Assembly (NCBI GenBank): GCA_025358925.1
Contig: JANYHT010000039.1
Location: forward strand, 248,001 to 312,000
Direction: 5' to 3'
Length of the DNA stretch: 64,000 nucleotides
Source: Gemmatimonadaceae bacterium
Lineage (GTDB): Bacteria; Gemmatimonadota; Gemmatimonadetes; Gemmatimonadales; Gemmatimonadaceae
Part shown: positions 36,701-46,170 of the stretch, one piece after another
Layout: every line of letters begins with the position of its first letter
How positions within the stretch are numbered: the first letter of the stretch is position 1
Notes under the pieces: model-generated
Seen by the model: the letters and a program-made list of their open reading frames with translations, nothing else
Database searches by the model: none
What the model was told of the DNA's origin: nothing
Made by a program: the position numbers and the translations under genes

Positions 36701-37057
36701 CGTCGCAAAGGCTTCCGGCAAGAGTTCGTCGAGCATCTCCGCGATCGCCGTTCGTAGCTCACTCTCGGCGCCCGCGCGACCGTCTACGCCGTGCAGCTCG
36801 TTGTCGATGCGCTCGCGCTCTTCTGGCGCGGCCGCACTCAGCTTCGCCGCCTTCAACTCGGTAATGCGCAGCTCGATCGGACCCGTTCGCGCCGCAATGC
36901 GCTCACGAAAACCCGCCGTCTGCGCTTGGATTTCGATATCCGAGAAGGACGCAATGCGCGCTTCGACCTCGACGATCTCGTCGATGATCGGCTGCACGCG
37001 ACGCCGTTCCCGTTCGTGCCGCGTGCCAAACACGCGACTGATCATTCCCTTCAGCAT
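33746..37057 (-). CDS. secA: Preprotein translocase ATPase SecA
   Basis: Motor that pushes preproteins through SecYEG. Start ATG 37057 gives 1103 residues, longer than E. coli SecA (about 900). Walker A is EMATGEGKT at ~163-171, some 60 residues further in than in E. coli because of an inserted charged helical segment between ~55 and 115. NBD1 (YGTNNEFGFDYLRDN, IIDEVDSILVDEARTPL), the cross-linking and scaffold regions and NBD2 (NMAGRGTDIKLGGGV, LRGRAGRQGDPG) are complete. The tail ends with the zinc site CPCGSGKKFKKCHG. Transcription comes from nadD 72 bases upstream. Confidence 0.97.
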   Translation of the reverse strand: MLKGMISRVFGTRHERERRRVQPIIDEIVEVEARIASFSDIEIQAQTAGFRERIAARTGPIELRITELKAAKLSAAAPEERERIDNELHGVDGRAGAESELRTAIAEMLDELLPEAFATVREACRRLKGSTVQVTGNALVWDMIPYEVQLIGGIQLHLGRIAEMATGEGKTLVATLPLYLNALTGRGAHLVTVNNYLARRDSQWMGHLYRWLGLTVGCLDDTEPGSHERREVYGSDITYGTNNEFGFDYLRDNMVVTLDQRVQRQHVYAIIDEVDSILVDEARTPLIISGPVGNESDGQYAEFNASVVRLVRRQSDLVNTLVGEAERALEAGETQTAALQFYTAQLGGPKNKKLMKALQEQGVKQLVQRMELDVIADRKITASKQQFRTLEDDLLYVLDEKGHTVHLTEQGLDWLSPDAHDAFVLPDIATTIGQIDRDHDLTPTERLEQRAVIEREYAMKSERLNIIHQLLRAHALYEKDVNYVVQDAQVLIVDEFTGRTMPGRRWSEGLHQAVEAKENVQVKGETQTLATVTIQNYFRMYEKLSGMTGTAETEENEFHEIYGLAVSVIPTNRDIARDDRQDLVYKTRREKYNAIVEETKRLHELGYPVLVGTASVEASETLARLFTRAGLKHNVLNAKYHQREAEIVAGAGQPAAITIATNMAGRGTDIKLGGGVTESKPSQVLDVDGKEVEIQETGGLHIIGSERHESRRIDRQLRGRAGRQGDPGASQFFLSLEDDLMRLFGSDRIAKLMDRMGAQDGEVLTHVLITRSIEQAQKRVELQNFQSRKRLLEYDDVMNQQREVIYSLRSFALEGGEELKAEALKMIDRGVQRRVEQALATFDRPEEWDFEYVQQDLLMHYMLQVPEFTGEFKPTSVEDAQAAAVAAGRAAFDMKRESLNAVQDETGEGFAARLLALVMLNALDEKWKDHLYDLDQLRASIHYRSWGQKDPLVEYKQDAYGMFVDLMHDLANTFTERFLKAQLVFEPTPVNDTIASPDARGRPSDGRPAKRFNAMGILEDVPDDEAFFDSEDAGNNTNGHVITPLEPVRTMARGIPAVVGAGSVRSLEVGGGAMPAGWETTPRNNACPCGSGKKFKKCHGANL

Positions 37058-37129
37058 ACAACCTCGATGGCGACGAGTGGACCCGTGATGCACAGTGCAG
37101 ACCGCACCACCACACTCTCGCTCACGCGA

Positions 37130-37765
37130 TCACGCGCGTTCGACGACAGCCTCGGTGCTCGGCTCCTGCACATACAAACGAGCGGATGCGATATAGGCAG
37201 CAACGGCATCTGGAACGAAGCCCCGAATGGAGCGTCCGTCGCGGACACGCGCTCTAATTTCAGTTGACGACACATCAACGCGACGTGTTGCCAACGGGAC
37301 TGCGTTCAATGACGCCGACAAACTTTTCGAGTGATCAGCAATGCTACTGCTGACGTCGGTAGACCCGTCGGTCCGCGCGAGCATCACCAGCTGCACCATA
37401 GTCAACAGCCGCTCGCACTCCCGCCACTGCGGAAACGTTGCGACCACATCCTCACCGACGAGCAAGTGGAGCGATGCCGACGGCCAGCGCCGCCGCAACG
37501 TGTCCACCGTCTCAACCATGAAAGATAACCCGCCTCGTTCCATTTCGATGGTATCGACAACGGTGCGCGGCACGCTGTCGAAGCAGCGCTGAACCATCGC
37601 GAGCCGGTGTATCGCAGCCGTGGCGTGCCCGAGCTTCAGCGGTTGCGTTGCGGCAGGAATGATCAGGAGTTGATCAAGCTGCAGCGCTTCTCGAGCGTCT
37701 TGCGCGACGAGCAGATGACCCACGTGCGGCGGGTCGAAGCTGCCGCCGAAAATGCCCACACGCAT
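37130..37765 (-). CDS. nadD: Nicotinate-nucleotide adenylyltransferase
   Basis: Makes nicotinate adenine dinucleotide from NaMN and ATP in NAD synthesis. The 211-residue protein opens with GIFGGSFDPPHVGHLLVA, the nucleotidyltransferase HxGH motif, and has the family tail VSSTEIRARVRDGRSIRGFV, here seen from SSTEIR to the PDAVAAYI end. It lies between bamD (27 bases) and secA (72 bases). Confidence 0.95.
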   Translation of the reverse strand: MRVGIFGGSFDPPHVGHLLVAQDAREALQLDQLLIIPAATQPLKLGHATAAIHRLAMVQRCFDSVPRTVVDTIEMERGGLSFMVETVDTLRRRWPSASLHLLVGEDVVATFPQWRECERLLTMVQLVMLARTDGSTDVSSSIADHSKSLSASLNAVPLATRRVDVSSTEIRARVRDGRSIRGFVPDAVAAYIASARLYVQEPSTEAVVERA

Positions 37766-37792
37766 GCGCTGCTCGATCAGAAACGACGCGAA

Positions 37793-38635
37793 CTAGCGCG
37801 GCGCGGGGCGCGCGTAGCCGACTATACTGGCCACGGCGGCGGGTGGCACGGTGTTCGGCGCCGCAACGGGCAGTTTTGGCGCGACACCACAGGCGAGCTT
37901 GACGTCAGCGTCCGCGGGGTAGGCCTTCCACATCGCGGTGCACGTTTCGGCCGCGTCTTCCTTCCAACGGATGCGCGTGTACAACTCATGCAATCGAATC
38001 CAAGACAGTCGTGCTGCCTTGGTATTCGGATACGTGGTGACGACGTCTTTGAAGTAAATGATTGCGGGATCGATCGCCCGACGCACCTTCACATAGTGAA
38101 TGCCGGTCAGATAATCCTTTTCCGCCATCCATTCTTCCAACTCGGCGATGCGCGTTTTGGCTTCGGCGACTTCCTTCGCGTCTGGATACGACGACAGCAG
38201 CGCGCGCAGAATTGAGACCGCCTTCTGTCCATACTCCGGGTCGAGCGACGGGCTATGCCACAACTTTTGATAGCTACGCCCGACACCCAACATAGAAGTT
38301 GGGGCGAGTGTGTCATCCGGGAAACCATCGGTCACTCGCTCGTACGACTGGGCGGCCAACAAGAACGCCGACTGTCGCTCGTGCGCCAATGCCAGATAGA
38401 AATACGCGGGCGCGAGCAACGGATCGCGTGCCGACAGATCTGTGGTCAGGCGATCAAAGCCAAGTTGCGCGTTTTCCCAGTGCTTGCGCTGGAATTCCAG
38501 CAGCGACGCACGGAAGAGCGATTCGGGATTGGAAAAATTGCGTGGCTGGAAGCCTGCTGAGCATCCGGCCAGCGCGGCAACGATGCCAAGCAGAACCAAC
38601 ACGCGCCACTCGAGACGTGGATTTCGACTATTCAT
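37793..38635 (-). CDS. bamD: Outer-membrane assembly lipoprotein BamD
   Basis: TPR lipoprotein of the Bam complex that inserts outer-membrane barrels. I chose ATG 38635 (280 residues), which gives a normal signal peptide ending in the lipobox ALAGC; an ATG at 38653 would add six residues. YfiO-type repeats follow: LFRASLLEFQRKHWENAQLG, AYFYLALAHERQSAFLLAAQ, then the SYPDAKEVAEAKTRIAELEE repeat typical of the family. It stands between a nucleotide-sugar dehydrogenase gene and nadD. Confidence 0.85.
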   Translation of the reverse strand: MNSRNPRLEWRVLVLLGIVAALAGCSAGFQPRNFSNPESLFRASLLEFQRKHWENAQLGFDRLTTDLSARDPLLAPAYFYLALAHERQSAFLLAAQSYERVTDGFPDDTLAPTSMLGVGRSYQKLWHSPSLDPEYGQKAVSILRALLSSYPDAKEVAEAKTRIAELEEWMAEKDYLTGIHYVKVRRAIDPAIIYFKDVVTTYPNTKAARLSWIRLHELYTRIRWKEDAAETCTAMWKAYPADADVKLACGVAPKLPVAAPNTVPPAAVASIVGYARPAPR

Positions 38636-38684
38636 GCGAGGACTAATACCCATAGCGAGCTGCACAGGTCCGGACTTGCGGTAC

Positions 38685-40028
38685 TCACGTTTTTGCTCCG
38701 GTCGACCATCGACCTTTTGTGGCCAACCCAACGACTCGCGCCCGACCGCCGGTTGTACCGGCCATAACATTGCGCGTGTCTACTACGAGGGTGGCATGAT
38801 CAGCGACGCGCTGGTAGTCGATGCTCTGATGATCGGTGATCACAACAATGGCATCCGCCCACCGGAGCATCTCATCGGACAGCTCGACGCCTTTGCGTAC
38901 ATGAACTTCTTCGCGGAATTCGGGCACAAAGGGATCGTGGAACTCCACGTGCGCGCCGCGCTCTTCCAACAACCGAATCACATCAAGCGCCGGGCTTTCA
39001 CGCACATCGTTGATGTCACGCTTGTACGCGACGCCAAGCACGAGAATACGGCTGCCCCGCACTGCCTTCCGCACTTCGTTGAGTGCATACGACACCTTCT
39101 CTACGACATAATCCGGCATGTGCGAATTGATTTCGCTAGCCAGATCGATGAAACGTGTCTTATAGTTGAGTGTTCGCATCTTCCACGCGAGATAGTGCGG
39201 GTCGAGCGGGATGCAGTGGCCGCCAATCCCCGGACCCGGCGTGAATTTCATAAAGCCAAACGGCTTCGTTGCCGCCGCGTTGATGACTTCCCAGACATCG
39301 ACGCCCAACTTATCGCACACAATCGCGATCTCGTTGACCAAACCAATGTTGACGGCGCGGAATGTGTTTTCCAACAGCTTGACCAACTCTGCGGCTTCGG
39401 GCGACGACACCGGCACGACCGTGTCGATGCAACTGGCATAGAGCGCGCATGCGACTTCGACACAATCGGGTGTAATGCCGCCGACGACCTTCGGTGTGTT
39501 GCGCGTGTTGTAAACCGCATTGCCTGGATCAACACGCTCCGGACTGAACGCGACAAAGACGTCCTTGCCAACGACCAATCCCTGTGCTTCGAGTCGTGGC
39601 TGCAACAACTCGCGAGTAGTCCCTGGATAGGTGGTGCTCTCGAGCACCACGCACATCCCCGGACGCGCCTGTCGCGCAATCGCATCGGCAGCAGACAAGA
39701 CGAACGCCATGTCCGGATCACGCGTTTTTGACAATGGCGTGGGAACAGCAATCGACACGGCGTCACACTCTTTCAAGCGCGCTTCAACTGCGGTGGCCAC
39801 GAAGCTGCCTGCCGACACGGCCGCCAGCACATCGGCGTTCGGCACATCTTGGATGTGCGACTGACCGGACATCAGCAGATCAACAACGCGCTGACTGACG
39901 TCATAGCCGATCACACGAAATCCAGCGTGTACGAACTCCATGACCAAGGGCAAACCAACATAGCCAAGACCGACCACACCGATGACGGCACTTCGATCGT
40001 GAATTTTGCCTAGCACAGCCGCTTTCAT
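38685..40028 (-). CDS. wbpA: UDP-N-acetylglucosamine 6-dehydrogenase, WbpA type
   Basis: Oxidises the C6 of UDP-GlcNAc to UDP-GlcNAcA with NAD. ATG 40028 (GGAG 9 bases upstream, 447 residues) lies just past the aminotransferase stop; ATG 40067 would overlap it. The Rossmann motif is VVGLGYVGLP, the catalytic Cys is in GPGIGGHCIPLDPHY, and VLESTTYPGTTREL plus AFSPERVDPGN match the WbpA branch better than the UDP-glucose or ManNAc branches. With the wbpB-, wbpE- and wbpD-like genes just upstream it completes a UDP-diacetamido-glucuronate route. Confidence 0.83.
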   Translation of the reverse strand: MKAAVLGKIHDRSAVIGVVGLGYVGLPLVMEFVHAGFRVIGYDVSQRVVDLLMSGQSHIQDVPNADVLAAVSAGSFVATAVEARLKECDAVSIAVPTPLSKTRDPDMAFVLSAADAIARQARPGMCVVLESTTYPGTTRELLQPRLEAQGLVVGKDVFVAFSPERVDPGNAVYNTRNTPKVVGGITPDCVEVACALYASCIDTVVPVSSPEAAELVKLLENTFRAVNIGLVNEIAIVCDKLGVDVWEVINAAATKPFGFMKFTPGPGIGGHCIPLDPHYLAWKMRTLNYKTRFIDLASEINSHMPDYVVEKVSYALNEVRKAVRGSRILVLGVAYKRDINDVRESPALDVIRLLEERGAHVEFHDPFVPEFREEVHVRKGVELSDEMLRWADAIVVITDHQSIDYQRVADHATLVVDTRNVMAGTTGGRARVVGLATKGRWSTGAKT

Positions 40029-40056
40029 CGAGGACATCTCCGTCATAGACATGGGA

Positions 40057-41169
40057 TCATCGGCCATAATAAGTGCGAACCGCAGCGATCACTTCATCGA
40101 GCTGCGCGGTGGTCAGTTCAGGGTATACTGGCAGGGACAGCACTTCTTTCGCAGCCCGTTCCGACTCCGGAAACTGCCCTTCCGAGTAGCCAAGGTACGC
40201 GAAGCACGGCTGTAAGTGCAGCGGCAGCGGATAATAGACTGAATTCCCCACGCCGACGCGCTTCAAATGCGCCTGCAGCGCGTCACGTCCCGCCAGCCGA
40301 ATGGTGTACTGATTGTAGATCGACGTGTTGGCCGGATCGATGTAGGGTGTGGTGATCTCCGGAAGATCAGCAAACGCCGCGTCGTAGTACGCCGCATTTT
40401 TCCGACGCGCTCCACTCCAGGCGTCGAGGTACGGGATTTTGGCCTGCAGCACCGCCGCTTGCAGCGTGTCCAGCCGACTGTTGTAGCCGACAATCTCGTG
40501 ATAATACGTTTTTCGACCACCGTGTACACGCAGCTTCATCAAGGTCTCGAATAAGGCCTCGTCCTGCGTGACCATCATTCCACCGTCGCCGTAACCGCCG
40601 AGATTTTTTGACGGAAAGAAGCTGAACGTGCCAATCGTTGCTGCTTCGCCGGCCATCACGCGTACGCCGTTGATGACGCGACTCGCGCCAATGGTCTGCG
40701 CCGCATCTTCAATGACCGGCACACCGTTCGCAGCAGACGTAATGCGCTCGATTGCAGCCATCTGCCCGAACAGGTCCACGGCAATGACGGCTTTCGTGCG
40801 CGCCCCAATCGCCGTAGCCACCGCATCGGGCGCAATGTTAAACGTGCGTGGATCGATATCCACAAACACGGGCTTCGCACCGACATTGTGAATCGCGCCA
40901 GCCGTCGCAAAGAACGTGAATGGTGTGGTCACCACCTCGTCGTCGCGCCCGACGTTCAGCGCGCGCAGCGCAAGCAGTAACGCGTCTGTGCCATTCGCAC
41001 AGCCAATCGCGTACTTCGTATGCGATAGTCCAGCCACACTGCACTCCAGCTGACCCACCGCGTCGCCAAGAATAAACGTTTGTTGGTCGACAACCGACAT
41101 GAGCGCCGCCACCACGTCATCGCGAATGGTCGCGTGCTGTGCTTTGAGATCGAGCAGAGGTACAGACAT
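40057..41169 (-). CDS. wbpE: PLP sugar aminotransferase, WbpE type (DegT/DnrJ/EryC1)
   Basis: Predicted to aminate C3 of the 3-oxo UDP-GlcNAcA intermediate using glutamate. The 370-residue product starts at ATG 41169. The PLP-lysine lies in SFFPSKNLGGYGDGGM, with VIEDAAQTIGA supplying the cofactor-stacking Asp. PLLDLKAQ at the N-terminus is a family hallmark. It is 23 bases after the Gfo/Idh gene. Substrate is assigned from its neighbours. Confidence 0.82.
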   Translation of the reverse strand: MSVPLLDLKAQHATIRDDVVAALMSVVDQQTFILGDAVGQLECSVAGLSHTKYAIGCANGTDALLLALRALNVGRDDEVVTTPFTFFATAGAIHNVGAKPVFVDIDPRTFNIAPDAVATAIGARTKAVIAVDLFGQMAAIERITSAANGVPVIEDAAQTIGASRVINGVRVMAGEAATIGTFSFFPSKNLGGYGDGGMMVTQDEALFETLMKLRVHGGRKTYYHEIVGYNSRLDTLQAAVLQAKIPYLDAWSGARRKNAAYYDAAFADLPEITTPYIDPANTSIYNQYTIRLAGRDALQAHLKRVGVGNSVYYPLPLHLQPCFAYLGYSEGQFPESERAAKEVLSLPVYPELTTAQLDEVIAAVRTYYGR

Positions 41170-41192
41170 AGTCGGGGACGTCAGTAAAGGGT

Positions 41193-42254
41193 TCAAATAT
41201 TGACGCGCAACGGTAACGGTACGTCGCGACCCGTTTTTGCGGACTCGTAAATGCCAAGCACCAATTCCAGCGATTTGCGTCCCGCGCGACCATCGGTGTC
41301 CGGTTGCGCGTCGCCATGGAGGACCGCGGCGACGTTACGGTAATACGCCTCGTGTCCGTGACCATAAACCGTTGGCGGATTGGTGTTCGCGATTTCGATG
41401 TGTTTGTCATCGTCATCGTAGTCGGCGAAGGTCCACTGCTCGACCTTGTTTACCGCCGTGCCGCCAATCTTGACGGTACCCTTCTCACCCAAAATAGTGA
41501 TCGAGCCCTCGAGGTTTTTCGGGAACGTGAGCATCGTGACTTCAATCGTTCCAAGCGCACCAGAACGGAACTTGAGCACCGCAACGCCACAATCTTCGGC
41601 CTCAATATGACGCGCAAGCGTGGCAGTTTTTGCAATCACACTTTCCACCGGCCCGACAAGCCACTGAATCAGATCGACGTAGTGCGATGCCTGATTCATA
41701 AACGCACCGCCATCAAACTCCCACGTTCCGCGCCACGGCGCTTGATCGTAGTAATCTTGGGGACGCGTCCACCGCACGGTGCAGTTGGCCATGAATATCC
41801 GACCGAAGCGTCCGCGATCGATGGCGCGCTTCAGCAATTGAATGGGCGGATTCAACCGGTTCTGCTTCACGACGAACAGTTGCACGCGATGGTCGTCGCA
41901 CGCTTGTACTAACGCGTCAGCCGCGGCGAGCGATATCGCCATCGGTTTTTCCGAGATCACGTGCCGCCCAGCTTTCGCGGCGAGAATACCGTGCTGCGGA
42001 TGCAGTCCCGATGGCGTTGCAATCACACACGCATCGCTCGGTACCGCAGCAAGCATCGCTTCGATCTCCGTGAACCACGGTACCTGTTGCTGCTCGCCGG
42101 CTTCGCGTGCTCGCTGTTCCACCGTGTCGCAGACACTCACGAGTTCCATGCCGTCAATCTTTGCAATCGCGTCGAAGTGATTGCGACTGATACGCCCGCA
42201 CCCCACGAGCGCGATGCGGATGGTCTGACCCATGGGAACGACGTGCTCGTTCAT
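41193..42254 (-). CDS. wbpB: Gfo/Idh/MocA sugar dehydrogenase, WbpB type
   Basis: NAD-dependent oxidoreductase predicted to oxidise C3 of UDP-GlcNAcA. Start ATG 42254 overlaps the acetyltransferase stop as ATGA and gives 353 residues. The Rossmann motif is [13 protein letters not shown], the catalytic EKP motif is in [12 protein letters not shown], and the active-site [18 protein letters not shown] helix is clear. The position next to the WbpE- and WbpD-like genes gives the substrate. Confidence 0.82.
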   Translation of the reverse strand: MNEHVVPMGQTIRIALVGCGRISRNHFDAIAKIDGMELVSVCDTVEQRAREAGEQQQVPWFTEIEAMLAAVPSDACVIATPSGLHPQHGILAAKAGRHVISEKPMAISLAAADALVQACDDHRVQLFVVKQNRLNPPIQLLKRAIDRGRFGRIFMANCTVRWTRPQDYYDQAPWRGTWEFDGGAFMNQASHYVDLIQWLVGPVESVIAKTATLARHIEAEDCGVAVLKFRSGALGTIEVTMLTFPKNLEGSITILGEKGTVKIGGTAVNKVEQWTFADYDDDDKHIEIANTNPPTVYGHGHEAYYRNVAAVLHGDAQPDTDGRAGRKSLELVLGIYESAKTGRDVPLPLRVNI

Positions 42255-42916
42255 GCCTGCTCCAGTATGCGAGTAACGTCGTCGCCAATGCGCGCGTACA
42301 ACGCGCCAGTCCCAGCACAACGGAGCTGCTCGCGGCCATCGGCACGCGGTATCAGGTCCACCGACTCCAACCGAAAGCCAGCGGCAGACATCCACCCGAT
42401 TCGTCGGGCAGGCACGCCGGCCATCAATGCGTAGGCTGGTACATCGCGATTGACGACAGCACCGGCACCGATAAACGCATATTCACCAATCGTGATACCG
42501 CAGACGATGGTCGCGTTCGCGCCAATGCTCACGCCGCGTTGCACACGCGTCAATCGATACTCATCTTTTCGCGACACCGCGCTGCGCGGATTGAACACGT
42601 TCGTAAACACCATCGACGGTCCGCAAAAAACATCATCGTCTAACGTCACCCCTTCATACACCGACACGTTGTTCTGAATCTTCACGTTATTGCCGATGCG
42701 AACGCCGTTCATCACGACAACATTTTGTCCAAGCGAGCAGCGCGCTCCAATTACCGCGCCGCCGAGTACGTGACAAAAATGCCAGATGCGCGTTCCGGCA
42801 CCGATGCTCGCGCCGTCATCGACATACGCCGATTCATGCACCGTCGCTCCCGCACCGAGTATCACACGCACACCAACGTGTCCCGCTCCCGGCGTTGTCA
42901 CCGTCGCACTTTCCAT
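42251..42916 (-). CDS. wbpD: UDP-sugar N-acetyltransferase, WbpD/WlbB type
   Basis: Left-handed beta-helix acetyltransferase predicted to acetylate the 3-amino group. Hexapeptide repeats run through ~15-170 ([20 protein letters not shown]; then [20 protein letters not shown]). The stretch [17 protein letters not shown] is a close match to the WbpD/WlbB family as I remember it. The start is ATG 42916 or GTG 42922; the latter overlaps the carB stop as GTGA. The tail after ~190 is short and unlike the helix. Confidence 0.84.
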   Translation of the reverse strand: MESATVTTPGAGHVGVRVILGAGATVHESAYVDDGASIGAGTRIWHFCHVLGGAVIGARCSLGQNVVVMNGVRIGNNVKIQNNVSVYEGVTLDDDVFCGPSMVFTNVFNPRSAVSRKDEYRLTRVQRGVSIGANATIVCGITIGEYAFIGAGAVVNRDVPAYALMAGVPARRIGWMSAAGFRLESVDLIPRADGREQLRCAGTGALYARIGDDVTRILEQA

Positions 42917-42918
42917 GC

Positions 42919-45900
42919 TCACGCCACACCGGCCGCAAGATGCGCTGCTAACCGTGCGTGCCATTCCTGCAGCGGACGCACGTCTGGCTCTTGCGTTTGC
43001 CGTGACGCAATCGCTTCACACGCCGCGCTCGCGGCAGAGAGTGTGGTGGTGTAGGGCACGCGATTGCCGATCGCGGCTTGCCGCAACCGCTCGTCATCCA
43101 CCTGCGCGTGCTTGCCCAGCGGGGTGTTCACGAGCAATTGAACATCACCATTCAAAATGAGATCGACGCCGTTGGGTCGCCCTTCGTGCACCTTGAGCAC
43201 CGTTTCAACCGGAACGCCACGCTCGCGCAAATACGCGGCGGTACCACTCGTCGATACCAGATGAAAACCCATCGCATGAAATCGCGCCGCGAGTCCTGCA
43301 GCGATTGGCTTGTCTGACGTATTCACGGTGAGGAACACAGTACCGTCGCGTGGCAACGCGTTGTCCGCTGCCAGTTGCGACTTGAGAAACGCAGCACCAA
43401 ACGTATCGTCGATGCCCATCACTTCACCGGTCGATCGCATTTCCGGTCCAAGCACCGGATCAAATTCACGGAACTTGTTAAACGGAAAGACGGCCTCCTT
43501 CACGCTGAAATACGGTGGCACAATTTCTTGCGTAAAACCAATTTCGCCGAGCGTTTCACCGAGCATTAACCGTGCGGCCACTGATGCGAGCGGCACGCCG
43601 ATGGCCTTCGACACAAATGGTACAGTGCGCGACGCGCGAGGATTGACCTCGATCACATAGACCACGCCGTCCTTGTACGCGTACTGCACGTTGATCAAGC
43701 CCACGACGCCGAGCGCTTTTGCAAATGCGACGGTGTGCGCTTTCATTTGTTCCACCGCCGCAACGGGAATGAGATAGGGCGGTAGGACGCACGCCGAATC
43801 GCCAGAGTGAATACCCGCGCTCTCGATATGCTCCATCACAGCGCCGATCACCACATCTATACCGTCGGACAACGCGTCAACGTCCGCTTCGAACGCATCC
43901 TCGAGAAATCGATCCACGAGGACAGGACGATCTTCGCTGACAAGGACCGCGCGCTCGAAATACCCGCGCAGTGACGTCGCATCGTGGACGATTTCCATCG
44001 CGCGACCGCCTAAGACATACGACGGTCGAACCAGCACGGGATAGCCAATGCGTTCGGCGATCGCGAGTGATTCGTCGACACTCGTAGCCGTACCATTGTC
44101 GGGCTGCGTAATCCCAAGCTCACGCGCAAGTTTTTCGAAGCGACGACGATCTTCCGCCATATCGATGGCATCGGGCGACGTACCTAGAATTCGTACACCG
44201 GCGGCTTCAAGCGCCTTGGTGAGCTTCAGTGGCGTCTGCCCACCCAACTGCACAATCACGCCAACGGGTTGCTCGCGCTGCACAATTTCCAGCACGTCCT
44301 CAAACGTGAGCGGTTCAAAATACAACTTGTCCGAAATATCAAAATCGGTGGAAACAGTTTCGGGATTTGAATTCACCATGATCGTCTCGTACCCTTGCTC
44401 ACGCAGCGCTAAGGCCGCGCGCACGCAACAGTAGTCGAATTCCACACCTTGCCCGATGCGATTCGGCCCAGAACCTAAGATCACAACCTTCTGCTTGCCG
44501 TGCGTTGCGGCTTCGCTCTCTTCGTCGTAACAGCTGTATAAATATGGTGTGCTTGAGGGAAACTCCCCGGCACACGTGTCAACCATTTTATACGACGGTC
44601 GTACGTTGAGCGACCAGCGACGTTCGCGTGCGGCCGTTTCGCTTTCGTCGCGCAACGCGCCCAGTTGACGATCAGAGAATCCAAAGCGCTTCATCCGACG
44701 CATGATGTCCGCGTCGATGAGCGGCTGCGCGGCGTACCACTGTTCGGCATCGACAAGTTCACGCAACTGATCGAGAAACCACGGATCGATTGCTGTCAGT
44801 TCGTGCAGCTCGGCAGTGTTCATGCCGAGTTGCATCGCACGCTTCACTTGAAAGACGCGTTCTGGTGTTGGCTTGCGAAGCGCGGCGCGCAACGTCTCTG
44901 GCGTGCGATCGGTGAGACGATCATCCACCAATCGTTCAGCGATCGTCCATCCGGCACGACCGGTTTCGAGCGCGCGCAACGCCTTCTGGAATGCTTCCTT
45001 GAACGTACGGCCGATGGCCATCGACTCGCCAACGGATTTCATCTGCGTGGTGAGTCCGGGATCGGCGGCCGCGAACTTCTCGAACGCAAAGCGTGGACAC
45101 TTGACGACCACGTAATCGAGCACGGGCTCGAAGCTGGCCGGGGTGGTGCGCGTAATATCGTTTGGCACTTCATCAAGCGTGAACCCGACGGCGAGCTTTG
45201 CTCCGATGCGCGCGATCGGAAACCCCGTAGCTTTCGAGGCAAGCGCTGATGAGCGAGAGACGCGCGGATTCATCTCAATCACGATCAAGTCCCCGTTGAT
45301 CGGATTCACCGCGAACTGGATGTTGCAGCCGCCGGCGTCAACGCCGATCTCGCGAATAATCGCGACGGCCGCGTCGCGCATGATCTGATATTCGCGATCA
45401 CTGAGCGTCATCGATGGGGCAACCGTAATCGAGTCACCCGTGTGCACGCCCATCGGGTCAAGATTCTCGATCGAACACACAATAACCACGTTATCCGCAT
45501 GATCGCGCATCACTTCGAGTTCGTACTCTTTCCAGCCAAGCAACGAACGCTCGACGAGTACCGAATGCACCGGAGAAAGATCAAGACCACGGCGCACGAT
45601 GGTTTCCAACTCTTCGCGATTGTATGCAATACCGCCGCCCGTGCCACCAAGCGTAAATGACGGACGGATAATGGCCGGAAATCCGGTTTCCTCGACCGCG
45701 TCGAACGCTTGATCGACCGTCGTGACGGTGCGACCGGCCGCACATGTGAGTCCAATGCGCGCCATTGCCTCCGCAAACAGTGCCCGATCTTCGGCGACGC
45801 GAATGGCACGCGCGTTGGCGCCGATCAGCTCGCAGCTGTATTGAGCAAGCACGCCGCGATCCGAGAGCGTGAGTGCAACGTTCAGCGCCGTTTGACCGCC

Positions 45901-46170
45901 CATCGTTGGGAGGATGGCATCGGGGCGTTCACGTGCGATGACCTTCTCAACAAACTCTGGTGTGACCGGCTCAAGATACGTGCGATCAGCGAATTCCGGA
46001 TCCGTCATGATGGTAGCCGGATTGGAATTCACGAGAATGACCTCGTACCCCTCTTCGCGCAGCGCTTTGATCGCTTGCGTCCCGGAGTAATCAAATTCGG
46101 CAGCCTGACCGATCACAATCGGCCCAGAGCCGATCACAAGAATACGGTGCAGGTCAGTGCGTCGCGGCAT
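42919..46170 (-). CDS. carB: Carbamoyl-phosphate synthase large subunit
   Basis: Makes carbamoyl phosphate for pyrimidine and arginine synthesis. Start ATG 46170 gives 1083 residues and overlaps the rmd stop by 17 bases. Both ATP-grasp halves are present, beginning [20 protein letters not shown] and [20 protein letters not shown]. The C-terminal ~140 residues form the MGS-like allosteric domain ([15 protein letters not shown]). It stands inside a nucleotide-sugar operon, with a wbpD-like gene overlapping its stop; the small subunit carA is not in the window. Confidence 0.97.
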   Translation of the reverse strand: MPRRTDLHRILVIGSGPIVIGQAAEFDYSGTQAIKALREEGYEVILVNSNPATIMTDPEFADRTYLEPVTPEFVEKVIARERPDAILPTMGGQTALNVALTLSDRGVLAQYSCELIGANARAIRVAEDRALFAEAMARIGLTCAAGRTVTTVDQAFDAVEETGFPAIIRPSFTLGGTGGGIAYNREELETIVRRGLDLSPVHSVLVERSLLGWKEYELEVMRDHADNVVIVCSIENLDPMGVHTGDSITVAPSMTLSDREYQIMRDAAVAIIREIGVDAGGCNIQFAVNPINGDLIVIEMNPRVSRSSALASKATGFPIARIGAKLAVGFTLDEVPNDITRTTPASFEPVLDYVVVKCPRFAFEKFAAADPGLTTQMKSVGESMAIGRTFKEAFQKALRALETGRAGWTIAERLVDDRLTDRTPETLRAALRKPTPERVFQVKRAMQLGMNTAELHELTAIDPWFLDQLRELVDAEQWYAAQPLIDADIMRRMKRFGFSDRQLGALRDESETAARERRWSLNVRPSYKMVDTCAGEFPSSTPYLYSCYDEESEAATHGKQKVVILGSGPNRIGQGVEFDYCCVRAALALREQGYETIMVNSNPETVSTDFDISDKLYFEPLTFEDVLEIVQREQPVGVIVQLGGQTPLKLTKALEAAGVRILGTSPDAIDMAEDRRRFEKLARELGITQPDNGTATSVDESLAIAERIGYPVLVRPSYVLGGRAMEIVHDATSLRGYFERAVLVSEDRPVLVDRFLEDAFEADVDALSDGIDVVIGAVMEHIESAGIHSGDSACVLPPYLIPVAAVEQMKAHTVAFAKALGVVGLINVQYAYKDGVVYVIEVNPRASRTVPFVSKAIGVPLASVAARLMLGETLGEIGFTQEIVPPYFSVKEAVFPFNKFREFDPVLGPEMRSTGEVMGIDDTFGAAFLKSQLAADNALPRDGTVFLTVNTSDKPIAAGLAARFHAMGFHLVSTSGTAAYLRERGVPVETVLKVHEGRPNGVDLILNGDVQLLVNTPLGKHAQVDDERLRQAAIGNRVPYTTTLSAASAACEAIASRQTQEPDVRPLQEWHARLAAHLAAGVA

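Noticed and set aside
38442-39731. Long plus-strand open frame (429 codons) opposite wbpA and bamD
   Set aside because: It is antisense to well-supported genes, has no domain pattern, and its composition is that of a shadow frame in GC-rich DNA.
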